In this document: positions 14,617 to 18,762 of the stretch, one piece after another
Position numbering within the stretch: the first letter of the stretch is position 1
How the letters are laid out: every line of letters starts with the position of its first letter
Origin: JBFWVD01 sp050246915
GTDB taxonomy: Bacteria; Actinomycetota; Acidimicrobiia; Acidimicrobiales; Ilumatobacteraceae
Assembly: GCA_050246915.1 (NCBI GenBank)
Contig: JBFWVD010000087.1
Location: forward strand, 1 to 18,762
Length of the DNA: 18,762 nt
Direction of reading: 5' to 3'
Translations under genes and position numbers: made by a program
The notes under the pieces: generated by a model
The model's database searches: none
What the model was told of the DNA's origin: nothing
What the model saw: the letters and a program-made list of their open reading frames with translations, nothing else

Positions 14617-15530
14617 GCTGCCGCCTCCTGGGGCGGAGTCGCAGCGGTGGCGGTGAGCGAGAAGAACAGCTGTTCCAAGCCGTTCGTCTCGGACGGACGC
14701 AACTCGGTGAGCAGCACCTGGTGGTCGCGGGCGACGCCCGCCAGCACCTCGGTGGTGACCCGACCTCCGGAGGCGTCCACGGTGAGCGCATCTCCCGGCC
14801 CGGCGACGTAGTCGATCCGCGCAGCTCGGAGCGCTGCGGTCAGTGAGACGGGGTCGGGGCTGCGCACGAGGATCGTGGAGCTGGCGAGCAGATCGTCCAA
14901 TCGGCCGGCGGCTACTACGGCACCGCCCGAGATGACGACGAGATGATCGGCGGTGGCCTGCACCTCGTGGAGCAGATGACTCGACAGCAGCACCGTGCCG
15001 CCGTGGTCGGCGAAGTCGCGGAGGAGCGTGCGCATCCAGGCGATGCCCTCGGGATCGAGCCCGTTCGCCGGTTCGTCGAGGATCAGCGCCTGCGGTTCGC
15101 CGACGAGGGCCTGGGCGACGCCGAGCCGTTGGCGCATGCCGAGTGAGTAGGTCCCGACCCGCTTCTCCGCCGCATCGGCGAGCCCGACGAGGTCCAACAG
15201 GTGCTCGACCCGCCGCGGGTGAACGCCTGCCATCCGCGCCGCGATTGTGAGTGTCGACCGCCCACTCCGCCCCGGATGCATCGCCGACGCGTCGAGCAGC
15301 ATGCCGACCACGCGCGTCGGGTTGGGCAACTCGACGAACGGTCGCCCGTCGATGGTCGCGGTCCCGCGATCGGGTCGCACCAGGCCGACGATCATCTTCA
15401 GCGTGGTGGACTTGCCGGCGCCGTTGGCCCCGAGAAATCCGGTGATGGTCCCGGGTTCGCAGCACAACGAGACGTCGCGGGCGACCGGAACCTCCTGGTA
15501 GCTCTTGGTCAGAGCGGTGGTCGTGATCAT
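14613..15530 (-). CDS. ABC transporter ATP-binding protein
   Basis: A 305-aa ATPase with Walker A GANGAGKST (34-42), signature YSLGMRQR (128-135), Walker B ALILDEP (148-154), D-loop NGLDP (156-160) and switch H185 (LLSSHLLHEV). Residues about 215-305 are the C-terminal extension usual in DrrA/bacitracin-type export ATPases. It powers the ABC-2 permease encoded next, with which it overlaps by 4 nt. ATG 15530 is preferred because MITTTALTKSYQEV matches the normal N-terminal strand; a GTG at 15581 would add 17 arginine- and proline-containing residues with no family counterpart. It is the first gene of the operon running to 11675. The start has only a weak ribosome binding site. Confidence 0.94.
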   Translation of the reverse strand: MITTTALTKSYQEVPVARDVSLCCEPGTITGFLGANGAGKSTTLKMIVGLVRPDRGTATIDGRPFVELPNPTRVVGMLLDASAMHPGRSGRSTLTIAARMAGVHPRRVEHLLDLVGLADAAEKRVGTYSLGMRQRLGVAQALVGEPQALILDEPANGLDPEGIAWMRTLLRDFADHGGTVLLSSHLLHEVQATADHLVVISGGAVVAAGRLDDLLASSTILVRSPDPVSLTAALRAARIDYVAGPGDALTVDASGGRVTTEVLAGVARDHQVLLTELRPSETNGLEQLFFSLTATAATPPQEAAA

Positions 15531-15691
15531 GCGTCCAGCCTGAACCGGCCGATATGCCGCACGCATCGGGCGGACGGCCACGATCCGATGTCCGAAGGAG
15601 GGCCTGCCCCTTCCGACGTCTGGACGTTCGTCGGTCGCGGTGTCGACTTTCGTCGATGTGCGCGGGGCGCCCGGAACCGTACGCTCGGGTC
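15531..15691. promoter_or_regulatory. Divergent promoter region between ABC operon and two-component system
   Basis: A 161-bp gap serves transcription both ways. On the plus strand TACGCT (15680-15685) lies 6 nt before ATG 15692, so the kinase mRNA may be leaderless; no good -35 is seen. A dyad ACGTC-TG-GACGT (15616-15627) is a candidate response-regulator site. For the ATPase gene only weak -10-like sequence (CATATC near 15551) is visible. Confidence 0.35.
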
Positions 15692-16921
15692 ATGTCCTGG
15701 CTTCGGAGATGGTGGGCCCAGACCGCTCCCACGGCGATGCTGGGACCCAGCGACCCGGCCCCGTCCGACACCGAGGGGCCTAGGACAGCGCGCGATTGGT
15801 CCGTCGACGCCGCTGCGTTCGTCGTCGCCGCCGCTCTCGGCGCCGTCATTCTGAGTGTCACAGTGGACGTCACCGCCGAACCGATGACCTCGGGGCAGGT
15901 GGCCATCGACGCCACGTTCGGAGCCCTCTGCTGTCTGTCGCTGTGGTGGCGGCGGCGCTGGCCGTTCGGGGTGGCGCTGATGTGCGTCCTGCTGGGCGCC
16001 TTCTCGACATCCGGCACGGTGGCCGGTCTGCTCGCACTGTCCTCGCTGGCCGTCCACCGCCATCTCCGGCCCACCCTGCTCGTCGCCGCACTGTTCGTTC
16101 CGTCCGCGGTGGTGTGCTCGATCTGGCTCGGGCGAGCCAACACCTGGTCGGTGATGCTGCCGACCCTGGCGCTCGCGGCCGCAGCAACCGCATGGGGCAT
16201 GTTCGTCCGCGCTCGGCGTCAGCTCATCTCCACCCTGCGCGACCGCGCCCGACGGGCCGAAGCCGATCAGCTCGTCCGCGCCGAACGTGCGCGCCTGGCC
16301 GAGCGGACCCGCATCGCACGGGAGATGCACGACGTCCTCGCCCACCGCATCTCCCTGGTGGCGCTGCACGCCGGAGCGCTCGAGGTCGCACGCGACCTGC
16401 CTCCCGCCCAGGTGCGCGAGAGCGCGGCGCTGTTGCGGTTGACGGCCCACCAGGCACTGGAGGAGCTGCGTGACGTGATCGGCGTGCTGCGCGAGGAGTC
16501 GGAGCAGGAGCAGCCGTCGACGGTGCCTCAACCGACGTTGGCCGACATTCCACGCTTGGTGGAGGAGACTCGCCGGACCGGCACGAAGATCGACTTCGAG
16601 ATGCAGGTGGACGACGCAGCTGCCGCACCCGGCCCCTTGGGTCGCGACGCGTACCGCATCGTGCAGGAAGCGCTGACCAACATCAGTAAGCACGCACGCG
16701 GCACCCTCGCCCAGGTTCGCGTGGCGGGAGCGCCGAACCGCGGCCTGCACGTCAGCGTTCGGAACCCAGCCGCACTGGGCACCCACGACCGTCCGGCGCT
16801 GCCGGGTTCCGGCACCGGCCTCCTCGGTCTGCAGGAGCGGGTGACCCTGGCCAATGGCGTCCTGGTGCACGGACCGGACGCTTCCGGTGACTTCGTCGTC
16901 CAGGCCGACCTGCCGTGGTAA
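15692..16921 (+). CDS. NarL/DesK-type sensor histidine kinase
   Basis: A 409-aa sensor kinase. Membrane segments lie at about 39-61, 72-86, 92-122, 127-146 and 152-172, with very short loops, so the signal is probably sensed in or at the membrane. The HisKA_3 dimerisation box is at 205-220, with phospho-acceptor H213 (REMHDVLAHRIS). The HATPase has its N box at 324-334 (VQEALTNISKH) and G box at 372-380 (GSGTGLLGL). ATG 15692 is chosen because earlier in-frame ATGs precede non-coding-like, Arg-rich sequence and a -10 element lies just upstream. It overlaps the response regulator by 7 nt (GTGGTAA). It is divergent from the ABC-transporter operon, a usual arrangement when the pair controls the exporter. 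The ligand is unknown. Confidence 0.93.
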   Translation: MSWLRRWWAQTAPTAMLGPSDPAPSDTEGPRTARDWSVDAAAFVVAAALGAVILSVTVDVTAEPMTSGQVAIDATFGALCCLSLWWRRRWPFGVALMCVLLGAFSTSGTVAGLLALSSLAVHRHLRPTLLVAALFVPSAVVCSIWLGRANTWSVMLPTLALAAAATAWGMFVRARRQLISTLRDRARRAEADQLVRAERARLAERTRIAREMHDVLAHRISLVALHAGALEVARDLPPAQVRESAALLRLTAHQALEELRDVIGVLREESEQEQPSTVPQPTLADIPRLVEETRRTGTKIDFEMQVDDAAAAPGPLGRDAYRIVQEALTNISKHARGTLAQVRVAGAPNRGLHVSVRNPAALGTHDRPALPGSGTGLLGLQERVTLANGVLVHGPDASGDFVVQADLPW

Positions 16922-17568
16922 CGATCCGAGTGCTCCTGGTCGACGACGACCCGTTGGTGCGTGCCGGTCTCCGGATGATCCTGTCGTCGTCGGAGGAGCT
17001 GGAGGTGGTGGGCGAAGCTGCCGACGGCGCCGGCGCCGTCGCGGCCGCGCAGGCGCATCGACCCGATGTCGTCCTGATGGACATCCGGATGCCCGAGATG
17101 GACGGCATTGCCGCCACGTCGGCACTCCGCCGTCTCGCGACTCCGCCGCACGTGATCGTCCTGACCACGTTCCAGGCCGACGAGCACGTCATGACTGCGA
17201 TTCGGGCCGGCGCCGACGGATTCCTGTTGAAGGACACCGCTCCCACAGAGATCGTCAATGCAGTGCGCCTCGTGGCTGCAGGAGAAGCGATGCTCTCACC
17301 ATCGGTCACCCGCACACTGCTCTCTCACCTCGGCAACGACGACATGACAGATCGCCGTCGCATCGCTGCCCAGCGCCTGACGTCGCTCACGGACCGGGAG
17401 CGGGAGGTCGCGACCGCGGTCGGGTCCGGAGCATCTAACGCCGAGATCGCCGCATCGCTGTTCATGAGCGAGGCCACCGTCAAAGCCTACGTATCGCGCC
17501 TTCTCACCAAGCTCGCACTGGCGAACCGGGTGCAGATCGCGGTCCTCGTGCACGACGCGCGCTCGTGA
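16915..17568 (+). CDS. NarL/LuxR-family response regulator
   Basis: A 217-aa regulator. The receiver domain spans 1-120: acidic pocket D10-D12, phosphorylated D56 (VVLMDIRMPEMDG), T84-T85 and K106 (FLLKD). The LuxR-type DNA-binding domain spans about 155-212 (LTDREREVATAVGSGASNAE, then FMSEATVKAYVSRLLTKL). All phosphorylation residues are present, so normal phosphotransfer from the overlapping kinase is expected. The start GTG 16915 overlaps the kinase stop; the frame matches the family from its second residue. Likely targets are the divergent region 15531-15691 and its own operon. No clear terminator was found just after 17568. Confidence 0.94.
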   Translation: MVTIRVLLVDDDPLVRAGLRMILSSSEELEVVGEAADGAGAVAAAQAHRPDVVLMDIRMPEMDGIAATSALRRLATPPHVIVLTTFQADEHVMTAIRAGADGFLLKDTAPTEIVNAVRLVAAGEAMLSPSVTRTLLSHLGNDDMTDRRRIAAQRLTSLTDREREVATAVGSGASNAEIAASLFMSEATVKAYVSRLLTKLALANRVQIAVLVHDARS

Positions 17569-17912
17569 CCTGACCGCCAACTCCCCGCGCGCCTTCATGG
17601 CTAGCCGGCCGGATCCGCACGTGATCAGCGCGGCGTGCCGGCGCGCCTACGGGCGAGGACGACATCGTCAAATGTGGGCGATGTCCCAGTCTCGCCGACG
17701 AACCTCTTCGGGTTGTGCCCCCAACGACCCCACGACAGCCGGTTGCGCTCGTCGGCGACCGCACGCTCTCGTGGGCACTCGTCGCGCCGTTGACCACGCC
17801 GTGGCATGCGACGAGCTCAACCCTGCTCGCACGAATGCCGACGAGGCTAGATGAGTGCGCACGACCGCTGACGGAATCCGGGTGTTGACATCTCGTTGAC
17901 ACCGGGCAGCGA
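17569..17912. other. Gene-poor stretch before the tRNA terminator
   Basis: About 340 bases with no gene I can support. Open frames exist on both strands (plus 17624-17888; minus 17625-17807), but they lack a proper start or recognisable family. Two copies of TTGACA (17885-17890 and 17896-17901) occur 11 bp apart; no matching -10 follows, and they may be protein-binding repeats next to the tRNA scar. Confidence 0.4.
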
Positions 17913-17945
17913 AGAGGCCCTCCCCGCTGAGCGAAAAGGGCCTCT
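17913..17945 (-). terminator. Hairpin downstream of the tRNA-Met fragment
   Basis: AGAGGCCC (17913-17920) and GGGCCTCT (17938-17945) form a perfect 8-bp stem around a 17-nt loop. It starts 11 bases past the 3' end of the tRNA-Met fragment in its reading direction. There is no long T-tract, but position and stem fit a tRNA transcript terminator. Confidence 0.6.
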
Positions 17946-17955
17946 GAGCATTTCT

Positions 17956-18002
17956 TGGTGGCGGGGGCAGGATTTGAACCTGCGACCTTCGGGTTATGAG
18001 CC
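17956..18002 (-). tRNA. tRNA-Met(CAT) 3' half only, probable attachment-site scar
   Basis: Read on the minus strand this is the 3' part of an elongator-type tRNA-Met. It has loop CTCATAA with anticodon CAT (17998-17996), 3' anticodon strand CCCGA, variable AGGTC, a perfect T arm (GCAGG, TTCAAAT, CCTGC), acceptor strand CCCCGCC, discriminator A and encoded CCA. The expected 5' anticodon strand TCGGG matches only two bases (18001-18002); beyond that no D arm or GGCGGGG acceptor strand exists. Sequence identity ends at the anticodon loop, a common crossover point of tyrosine integrases. It cannot be a working tRNA, so an intact copy should exist elsewhere. Confidence 0.8.
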
Positions 18003-18118
18003 GACAGCGTCACGTTCGCTCTGATCGGCGCTCAGATGCATCGGTGCAGGTAGACGGTCGATTCGGCCGTCTCGCTGCGACTGTTCGTCGGCGCTCGTGC
18101 TCATCCGTCGGTGCCTGT

Positions 18119-18140
18119 CGTGTTCGCGTTGTGTTCGCGC
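18119..18140. repeat. Tandem GTGTTCGCG direct repeat
   Basis: GTGTTCGCG occurs at 18120-18128 and 18131-18139, with an 11-bp period (one helical turn), about 120 bp from the tRNA scar. Such spacing suits integrase arm-type or excisionase sites, or simply chance. No protein can be named. Confidence 0.3.
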
Positions 18141-18255
18141 TGACCTTGATCGGCTCGGTCCAGCGGTGTGGTGACGTCAGCCGCGGCGAGGCATCCAGCG
18201 ATCGTCTTCTTGGAGCGCAGCGTCGGCCACCGGGACGTCGTCGGCATTTTCGTGC

Positions 18256-18722
18256 TCAGGCGCGCAGTCTCCGCTTCGAGCGCTGCCACGCTCCCGAGGC
18301 GTTGAAGACCCACTACATCATCTCTGTACTGACGTTCATCTCGTCGGCAGCACGATGGATGACGTCACGGCGTGCACTCGTGTCAGCGTGTACGTGTCGG
18401 CGAGCGACAGCGACGGTATACGCCTCGGGAACGAGGAGGCACATGCCGAGGAAGTCGGCTTCGGCCTCGATCTGTGCGTCTCGGAGTCGCACCATCGACC
18501 CGGAGAGGAACCGGCGTGTTGCTGTGGCCGAGGATTGCATGGCCGGCCTCGTGAGCTTCGGTAGCTCGTCGGCGGACTTCAAATGTGGGCGTCGTTTAGG
18601 ACGCCGAACGAAACCTCCTCGAACGAATCAACGGAGGTGGAGGCCGTACGGGAGTGGGCTGCTGCCCGGACGCGCGCATTCGCCGAAGAGAGCCCTGGCG
18701 AACAGCAGGGCACAATGTTCAT
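18256..18722 (-). pseudogene. ImmA/IrrE metallopeptidase, broken by frameshifts and a stop
   Basis: Family motifs appear in order on the minus strand but in different frames. A frame from ATG 18722 ends with VSFGVLNDAHI. RRRATEAHEAGHAILGH (zinc motif HEAGH at 18553-18539) lies in a second frame. AQIEAEADFLGMCLLVPEAY lies in a third, which continues through ADEMNVSTEMM to TAG 18315-18313. After the TAG, WVFNASG continues in the same frame, where intact relatives have an Arg at the stop. So at least two frameshifts and one nonsense codon separate the pieces. The N-terminal 30 residues are unconvincing. In mobile elements ImmA cleaves the element's repressor. ATG 18722 overlaps the preceding gene's stop (ATGA), as in regulator-ImmA operons. 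Its neighbour is the tRNA-Met scar, which supports a decayed integrative element. Confidence 0.7.
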
Positions 18723-18762
18723 TCATCGAACTCCACGCCGACCAGATCCGTCAGTTCTTCGA
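18719..18762 (-). CDS. C-terminal end of a gene upstream of the ImmA remnant (partial)
   Basis: Thirteen codons enter from the right edge and end at TGA 18721-18719: EELTDLVGVEFDE. The pattern resembles the last helix of an XRE repressor domain (Leu...Leu-Gly-Val...Asp-Glu), and the ATGA overlap with the ImmA/IrrE remnant matches repressor-protease operons. It is far too short for certainty. Confidence 0.3.
   Translation of the reverse strand, partial: EELTDLVGVEFDE

Noticed and set aside
14617..16200. Upstream extension of the ABC permease frame
   Set aside because: The frame is open but crosses the ATPase gene and the kinase gene; ATG 14616, with AGGAGG and ATGA coupling, is the clear start.
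17624..17888. Plus-strand open frame including KCGRCPSLAD and a hydrophobic stretch
   Set aside because: No usable start codon upstream of the interesting part, and other frames over the same bases look equally good.
17668..18591. 13-bp direct repeat tcaaatgtgggcg at 17668-17680 and 18579-18591
   Set aside because: A few 13-mer pairs are expected by chance in a window this size, and neither copy is tied to a feature in the way the tRNA repeat is.
18583..18762. Plus-strand frame from ATG 18583 (MWASFRTPNET...) open to the window edge
   Set aside because: Antisense to the start of the ImmA/IrrE remnant and the ATGA-coupled tail, which have better family and context support; its end is not visible.
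1..18762. CRISPR array, rRNA, integrase or transposase genes
   Set aside because: I looked for regularly spaced repeats, rRNA segments and recombinase motifs and found none inside the window; the integrase implied by the tRNA scar must be outside or lost.

Overview
The window is high-GC DNA with strong G/C preference at third codon positions, GTG as well as ATG starts, and tightly packed or overlapping reading frames. Together with the protein families present (NarL-type two-component system, Actinobacteria-style HigBA remnant), this points to an actinomycete-like chromosome. An acidimicrobial or other non-model member of the Actinomycetota is possible, but I cannot fix the genus.

Layout. 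(1) Positions 1-1189: the 3' end of a plus-strand gene (to 113), a weakly supported minus-strand reading frame running into it, and about 560 bases without a convincing gene but with two strong hairpins. (2) Positions 1190-10633: a defence-type block entirely on the minus strand. In transcription order it holds a three-gene operon (unknown 233-aa protein; XRE helix-turn-helix fused to an ImmA/IrrE metalloprotease; protein with a C-terminal PD-(D/E)XK nuclease domain), then a TIGR02391/Ymh-like protein, then a 1619-aa single-chain Type ISP restriction-modification enzyme. (3) Positions 10634-11670: a gene-poor stretch and a broken HigB/HigA toxin-antitoxin pair, each gene carrying one frameshift and the toxin also lacking its N-terminus. 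(4) Positions 11675-15530: a minus-strand operon of ABC-transporter ATPase, ABC-2 permease, a lipoprotein alpha/beta hydrolase and a five-helix membrane protein. Divergent from it is a plus-strand histidine kinase/response regulator pair (15692-17568), probably its regulator. (5) Positions 17569-18762: a terminator hairpin and the 3' half of a tRNA-Met(CAT) gene whose 5' half is missing, which is the classic scar of integration into a tRNA. Beside it is a decayed ImmA/IrrE gene preceded by the end of another gene, probably its regulator.

How it fits together. The left two thirds looks like a defence island. The Type ISP enzyme methylates self DNA and cuts unmodified DNA. The three-gene operon has the logic of a protease-controlled nuclease: a DNA-binding metalloprotease that can act as both sensor and repressor, sitting directly before a nuclease. 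I do not recognise that operon as a named system, and it is the best candidate here for something undescribed. The transporter/two-component block looks like ordinary envelope-stress or drug-efflux machinery. The right end records an integrative element: tRNA half, terminator on the chromosomal side, and ImmA-type remnants on the element side.

All calls come from reading the sequence and known family motifs; no searches were run. The frameshifts in HigBA and the right-hand ImmA gene could be real decay or assembly indels.
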